From Dillenia suffruticosa (Eukaryota > Streptophyta > Magnoliopsida > Dilleniales > Dilleniaceae): 64,000 nt of DNA. Positions within the stretch are counted from its first letter, which is position 1. The number at the start of each line of letters is the position of its first letter. The notes beneath the pieces were generated by a model. It did not search any database. It saw only the letters and a list, made by a program, of their open reading frames with translations, and was not told the origin of the DNA. This document shows, one piece after another, positions 26,101-38,399 of this stretch. A program made the position numbers and the translations under genes. The stretch lies in assembly GCA_033439265.1 (NCBI GenBank), contig JAVTVX010000026.1, positions 9,425,001 through 9,489,000 of the forward strand. Direction: 5' to 3'.

Positions 26101-28847
26101 GAACCATTTTCAGCTCTATTTTGGAGAACCTCAAAACATAAAAGTTGTAGCTATTATTCTTTTCCACCACATATAAAAAGTTCAGCTAAAACGCACAAGG
26201 GAATCAAAAGTTATACTTTTTTTCCTAAAGATGTGTGGACAGAAAAGTTTATTTCCAACAGAAAACTGTCTGTTCTGATCATGATTTATTTCAACCCCTT
26301 TATCGGCATAACTGAGTGAAACTCAAAACACAAAACTTGTAGATTTATGTCTTGGGAATGACATGTTAAAATTTCATTAAGTTGTGATAAGTAGAATAAA
26401 AGTTATAGTTTCTGCACAAAAATTGGACAGAAGCTGAAATTGGAATATGACTGAAAAAAAGTGAGGATTTCTGGGAATTCTGTGATGTGAATTTGAGAAA
26501 GTGTATAAAATGAAAGTTGTAGGTCATGAAGTTACCTACAACATGTCAAACTTTCACTCAGAACGGAGTTTTGTACGAAACGTTATAGCTTATTTTCCAT
26601 AACTGCGCAGGTTTAAAAATCTACGGACTGATTTTTCTGCATAAGAGTTATTTGATTTGAACGAGGGGAGCACTTGATTTACGCTTCGTGGTAATATTGC
26701 GGAGTGCGTTACCCTCCCCCAAACTGTGAATGGGACTTTGATGTCTGCTATTGATTGGAAAATTCTGTTTTTAATCTTTTCATAGCACGATTTCAACTGG
26801 GTGATAAATAGAGCTTTCGGATTTTCATTTATGCTTTACACATATTTTTGTGACCATTGGAGTGTTCCAATTACTTGACTTGTTTGATATGCATCCATAC
26901 ACTTTCACAAATGATATTGTGCCACTTTTTCATAACATATGGTATTTATATGATTTTCATATCTATTGACATACAGTTTCATATAACCTGGATTTGAACA
27001 TGTGATTTGGGTTGAATGCCCTGTAATGATTCCATGCTTTGGGCTTGATGCCCCCCATTCCCCCGTTGTATAGCATTTACCACGATATGGGCTTGGTGCT
27101 CCTCATTTCTCCGCTGTATAGCAATGTTCCGTAGCTACAAAGGACATTTGGCAGAGGCACCCATTGTGCCCGGATACGCTTTGGCTAGAGCTATCCCCCA
27201 AATGTCGGATCTATGCTTACTTGTGATAATTGCAGGTTTGTTGGATCAGCCTGCGGCCAACATTAGAGTAGAGAGCTATTGTTTTACATACATGCATTGT
27301 GAAAACCCTTAATACGCCTGTCACTGGTCGAGATAGACCCTTGCCGGGAATATTTCATTGGCCCGCTTTTCATGGCATTGATGTAAATATTAGATGCATA
27401 TCTTGCTTTCTGATGTGTGCGTATGATATATGGTTTTGAAATGACATGATCGGTTTGCACATTGTGAATATTTTTTTACTTTATGCTTTGACACTCCAAA
27501 TTCACACTGATATTAATAGTACGATGTCAATCCCCTCACTTGCTGAGTACCATCCCCCTTTATGTACTCACCCCTCACTTTCTCATCTTACAAGTTTGGC
27601 CTTGGACTAAGGGTTAGTAGGTCTTTGATTTCATCGGGCATTTCGGAGACACTGGACTTGGTTACAGTTATCCACTCTTCCGTGAAAATCATTTGAGATT
27701 ATTGTTATATTTGGAGCATTTAGTTGACCATTGTATTTATATACCTGGGATGACTGTATTATACTTATGTTGACTTGTAAAAATGATAACTCTCATTAAT
27801 TTGATATATTGATGCATTGAGGCACATTGTGATGACTTGGGAATTAAATTGGTTTGTGATACATTCGATTGAATGTTATTATTAGCCTTACAGTGTCTCG
27901 ATATGCAGGACATTATGCTCGTGTATCGAGATGCCGCGGCGGTTGTCACATGCTCGGCCCAGGGGCAAGTCGGGGCGTGACAGCATGTATAAAAAAATGG
28001 CCATAACTTTCACTACACGCATACAAATCACATGATTCTAATCTCAAATTAAAGATAAGACATAGATCTAAAACGTTCATATTCAGGTTTTAGTCTAATT
28101 CAATCTATAGGCATCTCAAAATTGAAGGAAAGACAAGCAGCTGCAGCAGGACAGACAGAACATTCTCTGCACCATGAAACCTTTTGAAAAATCATAACAA
28201 ATTCAGTTTTTATCCGATTTCAACGAATCATAACTCATTTTCAAGATATGGGAGTCAAATTTCATATGCAAAAGGCCTCATGTGATTTGCTCTTGTACAG
28301 GGGAAGTTATGAGGGAAACATTACAACATGCACAAGCTGTCTCCTTTGCAGAAAAATCAAGGTTTCACTTAGAAAATCAATGGACTTTTTCCTTTTGCTT
28401 CCCTTCTCTCCAAAACCCCCTGTGGAACAAGCAAAATTCCACATAGGTTTCTCTGTAGTAATAATAAGTCAAACAGGAGAATGGACCAAAGGTTTGTGTT
28501 TGTTTCCCAGAAAATTTCACAAAAGAAAACAAAATCAAAAAATGAAATTTTTATATGTTGGTCTTTCGAAAATCTCCCAAAACCTAAGAGAATATTTTCC
28601 ACAATTTAAACTTAAATACTCCAACAAACAAGAAAAATGGAGTTTCCACATTCAAGCATCAAAAAGTAAGTTCACAACATTCTATCAAAACCCTCCATAT
28701 CAAAACCATATATCTCAGTCAACAAACAAGCATTTCCCGAAAAAAAAAACACATTTTAAAAAAAAATAGTAAACGGAATAAAATAAAAAAAAATTCTTGA
28801 AGGAATTGAAGAGTACCAAGGGGAGACAGGAGATAGTTCTCCGACAA
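23139..28847 (+). mobile_element. Tekay-like Gypsy LTR piece inside the Copia LTR
   Basis: It starts TGTCACGTCCTGACCCTCGA, a start typical of long plant chromovirus (Tekay/Del-type) LTRs, and reads on the plus strand. It is split at 24584 by a second LTR and resumes at 27983, ending near 28847 where the Copia LTR continues. Shared landmarks with the inner LTR include GACAACC...ATCTCGA, the GTGAGTAC block and GGGAGGGTAA. No internal coding part is attached. It is broken, and its right border is approximate. Confidence 0.65.
24585..27982 (-). repeat. Complete Tekay-like solo LTR (3.4 kb)
   Basis: On the minus strand it runs from TGTCACGCCCCGACTTGCC to GAGGGTCGGTGTTACA, the TG...CA borders of an LTR, over 3398 bases. 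The flanking five bases are GCAGG (24580-24584) and GCATG (27983-27987), a near-perfect target duplication. No internal element DNA is attached, so it is a solo LTR left by LTR-LTR recombination. It lies head-to-head inside a related LTR piece. The length and ends suggest Tekay/Del (inference). Confidence 0.8.
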
Positions 28848-29132
28848 GGCAAGTCGATGTTCACAGGAATGTCAACATATATTTACTTAGCAAAATCTAT
28901 TATGTTTCTTTTGTTCAGGTCGACAAGGGTTACACATCAGGTTGACGTATTTATGATCAGACCAAAATTGGTCAATATAGATCTTAAAATTGATGGACCT
29001 GAGGGACATGTTGATGTACATGAAGAGTAGGTCAACAAGTTGTGTAAAGTTTTGTTTTCTAATTGCTATTCTGGTTCTTTTAAACCTATTTTCTTCCAAT
29101 TTATTATTATCAAAACTTATTCATCTTAATAA

Positions 29133-29146
29133 TCTCCCACTTTTTT
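29133..29146 (-). other. Polypurine tract of SIRE-like Copia
   Basis: On the minus strand AAAAAAGTGGGAGA lies directly before the 3' LTR. This is the expected primer for plus-strand DNA synthesis and it fixes the LTR border. Confidence 0.75.
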
Positions 29147-30199
29147 ATTGTAACAAAACTTCTAATACTTTATCTAATGCTTCTGATCCTATTGATTCAA
29201 AGTTTGATTCAAATTGTGCTCCTTATTCTATTGAAGATTTCAATTACTCATTATTCAAACTATGCTTCCTTGAATCATCATTCACACACACTATATACTC
29301 ACTACACACTACATTGTTCCTAGTATCATTAATCTAAGTACATCATTTTGATGCACCTACACTGCACACTTCACTTAACCAACTTATCTCTTCTTAAGTT
29401 TCACTTAGCACTATCAAATTGTACTGCAATGTACACGTACTACAATTACTGCACACACATGCTGCACTATTCTGACTTTTTAGCATTGCACACACATTGT
29501 GGATTTTCTGGCACTTCACCTAGTATAAGCACCAATCTGCACTACTCAGCACTTCAGCACTCACCTAGAAATATATTGGAGTTACTGTAGCATCAGCAGC
29601 ATCACCATACTTTTACCATTTTAATAATTATCATACAACAGCATTAGACCAAACTCCATACCATAAACTTCATTCACAAACCACCTCATTTGATAGACAA
29701 TAGACATCAAACAATAAACCCATCAAACTTTCTCCCCATTTTTGTCATCAATAAAAAAGGGGTCATTAAAATCATAAACTAACCTCCCACAGATCATAGA
29801 TCAATTGAATCCACAAACCCCATCAGTAACTATATCATTAAAATGTTCCCCATCAAATAGATACTCTAACAACCAATTTCATTTATAGTAACTCAAATCA
29901 TAGACCAATTTCATTTTGAGCATGCATACAGAAACCTCATATAGCAATGCATGCACAAACTTCATAGGTTTTAATAGATAGCACAAGAAACACGTGGCCA
30001 ATTTCAGAATTTGCACATAGTAAGCAATAATAAACTAACATTAGTTAGTAACTAGAAAGAAAATCACATGTAAACCATACATAGCGTATCAAATCAAAAA
30101 CTAAAAAGAATAATGCAAAGCATATCAACATGAATGAGAGGGTCTGGGAGGATGAGATAGTTTTCTTTTGTTTTTTTCAAGGGATTCTAGTATTTTCTT

Positions 30200-31400
30200 G
30201 ATGTCTTGAAGTTCCATCATCAACACACAAAGTCCTTGTAAAAGTTGTCTTTTCTCAAACTTCTCAAACTTTTCCCTAATCATGTCAAGGGTGATCGGCT
30301 ACAAGGTTGATGGCTGCCCTTCATCTTCTCTCCTTCTTTCCCTTGGCTCATGTTCTATTGCTTCTTCAATGTCTTCTCCTATCTCTTTTATTTGCCTCTT
30401 GTTGGCTCCTCCTTCTTTTCTAACTCACTTTCCTTCATTGTTCCAGATCCATTTGGCTCGGAGCATAAAGGATGCATTTATTCCATTCTTTTCATTTAAC
30501 TCAATCACCATATCCTTGTCCAACTCCACTTGATTACAAGATAAGATTTTAGAGATCATACTGGCATATGGTAAAAGTGAGTTTTCAAACCTGTGTGCAA
30601 CAATTATGAAGTGGGGAACCATGAAATACAATCTGGGATACTTGTCACTTGTGATATAGGCCATCAACCAAAAATCCTCTTTAGAAATGTTTGTGTAATT
30701 TCCTTCTCTAGATCTCAACACATGTGCTACAATCAAATACAAAATACGTTCATGAAAACCTAATTCTATGGTATTGGTGTTTATAACAATCAAGTTTTCA
30801 TCACCGAAAACAATTATAGTATTCTTCAAATAGCTAAACTTCATATAGGACTCACATTTATCATATCGTACCTATGTATGACCATTTTCTCTGCATACAA
30901 TCCTAGGTGTGACTTCAATCACTTTTCCATTCACGTATGTCTTAAACACACATGAGACAGAGTGATCATCTAGGTTGATCTGAGATTCATTTTCATCTCC
31001 TTTAGAAATCACTTCACTATTATTATAGAATAATTTAATTGCCTTCTCATAAATGAATTTGTTCGTAATCATCAACTAATTAGGGTATATCTCATTCAGA
31101 TATTCTTCATACTTGAAATTTGCCCTTTTCAGAAAAACTTAATCAATTAACCTCCCGTAATTGACCTTCATTCTCAAAAACACCTTCTCATACAACTTGC
31201 TCTACTCAATCGATTTGAATTCATGAGTATTAAATTGTGGGATTGGCTTTGGTTGTCGAGGAGGTGTAGGGGGTTTCACAGATTGAGATTTCATAGATGA
31301 AGGTTTTGAAGATGAGACTTTGGCTGCAGGTTTCGAAAGGGGCTTGGAGGATGCGAATCAATTGGAAACAGGTAATTTCATTTTGGGAGTCATGTTTGAT
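30200..31400 (-). pseudogene. Additional ORF after RNase H in SIRE-like Copia, fossil
   Basis: In element order this holds a serine/proline/lysine-rich start near 31250-31390 (SKPLSKPAAKVSSSKPSS), then NKFIYEKAIKLFYNN near 31050 and GFHERILYLIVAHVLRSREG near 30750, with a basic end near 30250. The middle resembles the 'putative plant transposon protein' domain found in extra ORFs of plant LTR elements. Its role is unknown. It is broken. Confidence 0.5.
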
Positions 31401-31479
31401 TAGGGTTTTGCATAAGAGAATCGCCTAAGGTTTCAGAGAGAGAGAGAGGAGAAAATTAAAAAATTTAGGGATAAATAGC

Positions 31480-31800
31480 GAGACTGGTCGATGTATCAAC
31501 CATTCATATTCCATTCTGCATATCATGGGTTGACACATTTTCGTGCACATCGACCTGTATGAGGATGTTTAAAAGTGATCAGGTTGATATACTTTTAAGG
31601 ACATCAATCTGACTTATTGCTATGCAGGTCGACATACTTATACTCATGTCGATAAGCTCACATCTGTTTTTCATTTTAAGCTATAGGTCGACAAGGTTTT
31701 CTAATTCAATGACTGGTAGGTCGACAATGCTTTATAATTTTTAATTTGTCGATACCTTTAAGAAATTGATCGACCTGGAGTTTGTTTTCAGATTTTTGAC
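31480..31800. repeat. Second cluster of TCGAC-type motifs in SIRE-like Copia
   Basis: Between the extra ORF and RNase H the sequence again shows GTCGATGT, GTCGACATAC, GTCGATAAGC and GTCGACAA words, at spacing similar to the LTR. This is outside the LTR, so the motif family is not confined to it. Confidence 0.6.
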
Positions 31801-33386
31801 TTATACTCTATTTTTCATATTTCTTTCTTATTTCTCCATTTTAGTCATTTCTAATTCTCTTCTTAGTTCACATAATCTATTTTTATCTAATGGTTGGGTA
31901 AGAATATCATCAATTTGTTTTTGAGTCTCTATATACTCAAGAACAATTTCATTTTTCAGAATATGATCTTTGATGAAATGATATCTTACTTCAATGTGTT
32001 TGCTTCGAGAGTGATGAACTGTATTCTTAGTGAGATTTATGAAACTTGTGTTATCACATTTAATAGGAACGCAATCTAAATTTATACTATAATCTTTCAT
32101 TTGATATTTAATTCAAAAAATTTGTGCAGCATATTATCCAACAGAAATATATTCAGATTCAACTGTTGACAATGTCACACTGTTTTGCTTCTTGAAAGAC
32201 CATGATACTAATATACTTCCAAAAAATCGACAAGTACCACTGGTACTTTTTCTATCTAATTTGCATCCCATAAAGTTAGTATAAGAGAATCCATATAACT
32301 AAAAGTTTGAATTTCTATCACAACAAAGGCCTAGATGTGTGATGTCTTTTAGATATCTAAAAATTCTTTTAACTACTACCAAATGAGACTCTTTTGGATC
32401 TGATTGGAATTTTACACAAAAACATACACTGAATTATATGTTTGGTCTCAAAGTAGTAAGATACAGAAGTGATCCAATCATATTTCTATATAATTTTAGG
32501 CATACTAACTTGTCATTTTCATCTTTATCTATTTTTATACTTATGCTCATGGGTGTGGCATTTCTTTTATATTCAAAATCTTTTAATTAAATCATTCATT
32601 TATTTTGATTGATTAATGAAAATTTCATTTTCAGATTGTTTGATATGAAATCCTAAGAAATAGTTTAACTATCTCATAATACTCATTTCAACTTCCCCTC
32701 ACATTTTTCTTGCAAATTCTTCACACATTGTTGCACTAGTACTTCCGAAAATTATATCATCTATATATATATTTGGATTATTAGAAAGTCATCTTCTTTT
32801 CTTTTGATGAAAAAAGTTGTCTATCTTTTCTATTTTAAAATTATTTTCAATTAGAAAGTTACTGAATTTTTCATACCAAGCTCTAAGAGTTTATTTCAAA
32901 CCATACGAGATTTTGGTCCGTTTGAAGATATGTTCTGAAAATTTCGGATCTTTAAAATTAGATGGTTGTTCTACATATACAGTTTCATTTAAATAACCAT
33001 TTAGAAAGACACTTTTAACATCTATTTGATATAATTTGAAGTTCATATAACAGGAAAAGGTTAGAAGTATTCTAATTTATTCTAATTGCTTCTAATCTAG
33101 CCACTGGAGCATATGTTTCATCGCAGTCAATTCTCTCCTCTTGGCTATATCCTTTGGCCACTAATTTTGCTTTGTTTCTTGTGATTATTCTATATTCATC
33201 AAGTTTATTTCTAAATACCCATTTAGTTCTAATCATAGATTGATCCAATGGTTGAGGGACAAGATTCCATATTTTATTTCTTTCAAATTGATTCAATTCA
33301 TCCTGTATGGTCATTATCCAGTTTTCATCTCTTAATGCTTCCTCCATATTCTTAGGTTCATTCTGAGAGATGAATGCTACATTTTC

Positions 33387-35213
33387 TGTAATTAAAAATC
33401 TTACAACAAAATAGTTTGAAAATCAAAATAAAAAAATAAAGAACATTCAGAACTTTTTATAATGGTTCCACCAAACTAGAAAACTAGGTGTACGTCAACT
33501 CTCATGCTCCTCCTGGATTTTTCAATATCAAATCAATGATACAAGCTTGATTGCAGGTTCAAATTAAACATTTACAATGTTACATATTGGTTTTCTCACA
33601 CTAGATCCAAAGTAGTGACACATTTTTTGATCTTTTGAACGCTTAGTATATGTAAGAATGGAATATCAAATATGAGAGTCTTTTAATCCTCAAATTTGAT
33701 AGAATTAAATTCAAACTCACAACACTTGAAAAAGGATCAAAAAAATGAGAATATAGTATAAAAAGCAATCAATACAAGTAATGAAGTTGTTCAGAAAATT
33801 AATCGAACATCTCTCTTTTCTTCATTTCTCTTCTATGGTATTTATTATGGCATTAAAGAGATCCGTTGAAGGGTTGTTGAAGATGAACGTTGCTCATAAA
33901 TGTTCATCGATAAATGTTCTATAACAGTACCCATTTTTCACGCTAAATCTTCATTCTCTCACTAGTGTCACTTTCTTGTTAACCAATCAAAGTTTGTTTT
34001 TGCTGTATTTGAATGTCAACTTTGATCGAAATCGAAATATTCAGAGAATCAAAGAAAGAGAATGACCGTTAAGCTCAAAAGTGTTTCAAAGATTTATTAT
34101 CGGATAACTTCGGGTCGAAAGGACTAAATGACACATCGACCTAAATTCAAAAATTCAATGTTGTGTTCTAGACTAATCATGTCGAAAAGAGAGTATCTAG
34201 GTCGACAAGAGCATGTACCAAATTAAATACAAGCACACGTAGTCTTAAATTGGTTGATGTGTTATGTTGTGTCAAAATGATTCTAATAGATATCGACATG
34301 ACTTACTTAAAAATCAATAGTCTAGGTCGACAAGCTTTATCGACATAGTCCTATATACATATGAAATTTGTGGACCAGTTCTTAGAAATTGATCGATATG
34401 TTATGCATGTCAACAAGATTAAGTATATGTCGATATGTGATTTTAAAGGGTCAATTAACATTAAGTCGACATGTTCAGTGTGTACATCGACATACCACTA
34501 TATAGATTAAAAATTAGTAGACATGTCTTCTAAAATTGGTTGATGTGTTAGGTGTATCAACAAGGTTAAAGTTCAGGTCGACGTGTGATATCTAAGTAGT
34601 ATTTACATCACGTCGAATATTTTAGGCTCACGTTGATATACTTCTGTGCTAAGTTAAAATTGGTGGATATGTCTTTTAAAATAAGTCGATGTGTTTTTCA
34701 TGTCGCCAAGGTCAACAACACAAGTCGTTGTGTATCTCTTAAAAAACAAAGGAATCAGGTCGACAAGCCATCGGACATGTCAACCTTTTTAGACTTTTGC
34801 CTTGTGCTTGTCGATGTGTTATGAAAATGGGTCATCATACCCCTAAAATTGGTCGACATGATATTCTAAATTTGTACCTGAGGTTAACATGTCTATATGT
34901 GCCAAAATTCATGTCGTTATGTGACATAAGTCGATGTGTTCATAGGAATGTCGACATATATTTACTTAGCAAAATCTATTATGATTCTTTTGTTCAAGTC
35001 GGCATGGGTTACATATTAGGTCGACATGTTTATGATTAGGCTAAAATTGATCAACATAAATCTTAAAATTAGTGGACTCGAGGGACATGTCAATGTGTGT
35101 GACGAGCAGGTCGACAAATTGTGTAAACTTCTATTTTCTAATGGCTATTATGGTTCTCTTAAACATATTTTCTTTTAATTTATCATCATCATCAAAACTT
35201 ATTCATCTCAACA
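33387..35213 (-). repeat. 5' LTR of SIRE-like Copia, TCGAC-motif rich
   Basis: This is an LTR of about 1.8 kb ending CATCTCAACA at the right. It aligns with 21581-23138 plus 28848-29132. About 18 degenerate GTCGAC/GTCGAT words fall between 34170 and 35115, roughly one per 50 bases, in sentences such as AAATTGGTCGATGTGTTATG. These form imperfect sub-repeats. Confidence 0.8.
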
Positions 35214-37202
35214 ATGTGCTTTGTGCTCGGTAGTGCTTCATAGCATTTAGGATCGGATGCCCTAGGTTTGCATTGTAGAGGTAGGGGAGCTTAGCCTCAT
35301 TGAACATGGTCAAAGCTGTCGTATAGTCAAGTGAAGTTTCAAAGGTCATGGGCAAGGAGATAATACGTTTAGGATATATCTGTTTGCCTGAGAGACCCTT
35401 AATGGGTCCAGTATGTGGCTGCAAGTGTCTTAAGGTAAAACCCATGTGTTGGAAAGCACTCCGATTTAGGAGGTTGCATCCGACCTCTTGGTCAACAAAG
35501 ATTCTCCTAATCTCGAATTGCTCGATCTTGGCTATAATGATGAGGGAGTCATGTCGATCTGGGTCGACTCCTACTAAATCGTCGTCACTGAAGCTAATCA
35601 TGGGTCTTTCCTTTTTGGACAGGTTCCTAACATGGGTGGCAAGGACCTCCTTGAGTAGGGAGCCGAGAACTTTGGTTTTCTAAAAGATAGGAGCTATTAG
35701 ATGCCCTTTCTCATTTGTTCGGGCACCTACTAGATTGCACCAATACAGTGCTTGTAGGATATAAGTCGGGGGTAAGGTTGCAAAGGGTCATATTCCCCTG
35801 TACTTAGAGGATTACCCCATCAAGTCTGTTGAGGGTGTCTGTCGGGAGCTGCTAGTCAACTTGTTCATTCTCCTGTTTCGAATTATGGGAGCTCTAAGGA
35901 GGGAAGCCCTCTCTCTCTACACTAATGAATCTTTGAAGTCATCCTCTTCGAATGAGGAACTCAAGTTTTTCCCTTAGTTTTTACATTCATTGGTAAGATG
36001 CCTATAGTCCCGATCAAAGTGGCAATACCGAGTTTTTTCCTTCCTGGGATCATCCTCTATGGGATAAGGTAGCCACCGAATATAAGGTTTGTTCCAGATC
36101 TGAAGTACCTAGCTGGGGGTCTCGTTCAGAGGGCGTTTAACTAATGAACTTTCAGTGTTGCGAGGGTCTCTAGCGGGTTCTCTTACACAAGGATCGTCTA
36201 GGTGAACGGCTGTGCTCTTTCTAAGCCAATCGGTTGTGTTACCTGTTGAAGGTCTCGGCTTCTTCGACCACTGGATACTTCTCTGCATGAGCATAGATGT
36301 CTTCATCCCAACGGTCATAGTCCCGTAAGTAGCGTGGCCAGCACGATTGATTGGTCAAAACCAGAGACCTTCATCATTTTAGCTTTGAACTTCTCAAGGA
36401 AGTCCCTCAGTGATTCATCGTCCCTTTGTCGTAACGAGAGAAGAGATGTAAATTTTCTCTTGGCCCTCTTGCTAATGACAAAGTGTGCTTCGAACTACTG
36501 TTGCACCTGCGAGAAACTTTTGATACTGAACGAGAGAAGCTAGTTGAACCATGTCAGTACACTGTCCTTTTTGGGAAGTGTTTACACATGTGTAATGTCT
36601 CTCAAGATCATCACAGTGATGAAATGGGCAACATGATCCCTGGGGTTGTTGATGCTGTCATACCTCTCCAAAGAAGGGAGAAGCACATCACGAGGTATTG
36701 GTTCTGAGGATATCTATGGGTCGAAAGGTAAAAGACCAGTGGGATATTGGATAGGTTCGTCTTCCTTCACGTTTGCTCGTTTTAGCTCGTTAGTCACGAG
36801 CTCTTCGACTTGTTTCCTTAGTTCATCAGGGTCATGTCATGATGTCATTGAGGGTTCTCGGCATTCCCTGAGCTCAAGTCTCCCTATGCGCCCATGGCCC
36901 AACTCATGGTAGGAAGATTGGACTCTTGGTCGAAGAGTACGACTAAGTTTTTCTAGTTGTTTGCTCATACTTTGTATTCTTGATTCTAGCATGTCTACCT
37001 GGGGCCGAGTAACTCTTTTTGGAGAAACAGAAGCAATAAATAATGCAGGGTGGCTATGGCAGCCAGTCAGAGGTTGTAGTTCTAGTGGATTAGCGGCAAT
37101 GGGACGATGCGTGGTGTTCGTTGGAGAGACAATACGCCCTTCCATTAAGGATGCTACCCTAGAAGCGGCTCTAGTCATTCTTCGGGGAGGCATTCTCATC
37201 AA
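35203..37202 (-). pseudogene. Gypsy gag and protease region, fossil
   Basis: From right to left this region has a basic, methionine-rich gag start (RRMTRAASRVASL), a heptad-like stretch (MLESRIQSMSKQLEKLSRTL), capsid-type sequence near 36350-36720, and a retropepsin-like fold near 35203-35601. The order matches plant Gypsy gag-pro. It is broken and no longer one reading frame. Confidence 0.7.
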
Positions 37203-37240
37203 AGCAAAGCGGTGGCAAAACAGATTTCTTTCTAGTATGT

Positions 37241-37255
37241 TTCCACAGACGGTGT
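37241..37255 (-). other. Leader/primer-site-like sequence of Gypsy element
   Basis: On the minus strand the bases next to the LTR read GACACCGTCTGTGGAAA. This is close to the TGGCGCCGTCTGTGGGAA leader common in plant Gypsy elements. It sets the LTR boundary and the reading direction. Confidence 0.55.
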
Positions 37256-38051
37256 CAATCTATTAGAGGTGGATCTAGTTCCACAGATAATAGCTCTACT
37301 AACTCGAATATGGTCATTTAGTGTTCGGGCAGGGAGACTCCCATAGTCAAGTTACAAAGCAGTTTTCAAAGAGAAGGAAACAAACAGAAAGGAGTTTCGG
37401 CATGTTTTAAGTGCTAAGTGGTAGACAAGAGAATATGTAAACAAAGATGCGTACCTAGTCGATTGATCCCATGTTATATATATAGTTAACTGGTGTGAGC
37501 ATCATAGGCATACGGGGTATTGAAACCCTAATTCCTTGTGGAAGTGTATCGAGATCTTGGGGAATTAAGTCATAGGATTCTCAAAGATTACGAGAACTTA
37601 TCAGTTTGAAAAATCTAGATCGCCATGGGGATAATTTTCTTCAACTGAAAGTCTCTTTTCCATTTCCAAAAGATTCTATCCGTACTTGTAGGTGAAGTGT
37701 ATATTTGCTTTTATGAATCAAATGACGAGCACCGAGACCGAGGGATGCTGTGGCCGAGCAGTTATCTGCCGATTAAGGCCTAATTGGGGATGTCGAGAGA
37801 ATATGGGCCATGCTTACCTGACGAAGAGATGAATTCCGTATTGACGACATGTTTCGGTCGATGTATCTCTTGAACTAGGGATTTGAAGTGTCTTAAGTCT
37901 CATGATGCTGATGAGTCCATATACTGAAAGGTCAGTCGGTCAGGTTGATATTGATTGAGTAGGAAATATGACTACCGAGAGTCGTTTTATACTTGTGGGC
38001 TAATCTTGTGCTGGAATCTTAAGCCTAACATAGGTTGGGCCTTTTTAACCA
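37256..38051 (-). repeat. 5' LTR of the Gypsy element
   Basis: It aligns with 17531-18360 from the GTCAATCTATTAG edge to GGTTGGGCCTTTTTAA. A gag-side leader with a primer-site-like sequence follows on the minus strand. Its outer edge is about 350 bases past the stop codon of the NPF8.3-like gene. No clear target duplication was found. Confidence 0.8.
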
Positions 38052-38397
38052 TATACACTAACAGTGTCAATAATTTATCTCTTAATAATCCAACAAGTCT
38101 TGACCAAACACAATTTGATGTTTATTTATGTATACTCACATATATAAACCACGGGTGTTTTGATGTCAAATTTGGAAATACGAAAGAAGCTTTAAGACGA
38201 ACCACCACTCCGTTCTATTTATAAATTTCAACATTTCAGAAAACACATTTCGGAAATTTACATTAGAATAAAAGCGACCGTATATCATGCCTTAAACCAA
38301 AATAGTTACATGTAACGTAAACCATTTTTTAGCCACTATTCCAAGAAAGCACGTGATGCTTACACCAGAATAGGAGGATCAGAACCGCAGAGGCACC
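38052..38397. other. 3' flank of the NPF8.3-like gene
   Basis: About 350 bases lie between the Gypsy LTR and the transporter stop codon. They should hold the 3' UTR. No canonical AATAAA was seen on the minus strand; weak variants such as TATAAATAG near 38216-38224 are possible. Confidence 0.4.
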
Positions 38398-38399
38398 TT

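Larger units (their letters stand above)
21527..29132 (-). repeat. 3' LTR of SIRE-like Copia, split by LTR insertions
   Basis: The LTR starts with TGAATTTAACTAGATGGGGT and carries the same TCGAC-rich sequence as the 5' LTR. It breaks off at 23138, resumes at about 28848 (AAGTCGATGTTCACAGGAATG) and ends at the polypurine tract. The other LTR shows the uninterrupted site near 34920. Confidence 0.8.
21527..35213 (-). mobile_element. SIRE/Maximus-like Copia, nested in Gypsy, broken
   Basis: This is a Copia element on the minus strand with unusually long LTRs (about 1.8 kb): 33387-35213 (5') and 21527-29132 (3', interrupted by a 5.7-kb insertion). Near-identical flanking 5-mers (ATGTA at 21522-21526; ATGTG at 35214-35218) fit a target duplication inside the Gypsy protease region. 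Visible parts are reverse transcriptase (33072-33347 and on to the IDDIIFGS block near 32760), RNase H (about 31830-32250; TVESEY, ILTQPLDKNR), an additional ORF (about 30200-31400) and a polypurine tract (29133-29146). Long LTRs plus an ORF after RNase H suggest the SIRE/Maximus lineage (inference). In a sampled stretch the LTRs differ at about 14 of 104 bases, younger than the surrounding Gypsy. It is broken, with many breaks. Confidence 0.85.
17531..38051 (-). mobile_element. Gypsy retrotransposon split by nested Copia, broken
   Basis: This is a Ty3/Gypsy element on the minus strand with 5' LTR at about 37256-38051 and 3' LTR at about 17531-18360. Next to the 5' LTR lies a leader resembling GCGCCGTCTGTGGGAAC (37241-37255), then gag (about 36300-37200) and a retropepsin-like protease region (35203-35601) with the plant Gypsy pattern (ISFSDDDLVGV, GPIKGLSGKQIYP). 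A 13.7-kb Copia element (21527-35213) sits in it, and the protease region resumes on the far side near 21450-21520. No reverse transcriptase or integrase was recognised. The left part holds an extra ORF on the opposite strand and a minisatellite. By eye the LTRs differ at about 31 of 205 sampled bases (about 15%). The element is broken, with many breaks. Confidence 0.85.

Noticed and set aside
28248-28769. Plus-strand open frame of 173 residues
   Set aside because: It lies wholly inside a Tekay-like LTR piece, has no domain and ends in poly-K from an A-run. It is a chance frame.
23139-28847. A single large terminal-inverted-repeat DNA transposon
   Set aside because: The inner TG...CA borders, the GCAGG/GCATG target bases and the LTR-type end GGTCGGTGTTACA show two opposed LTRs instead.
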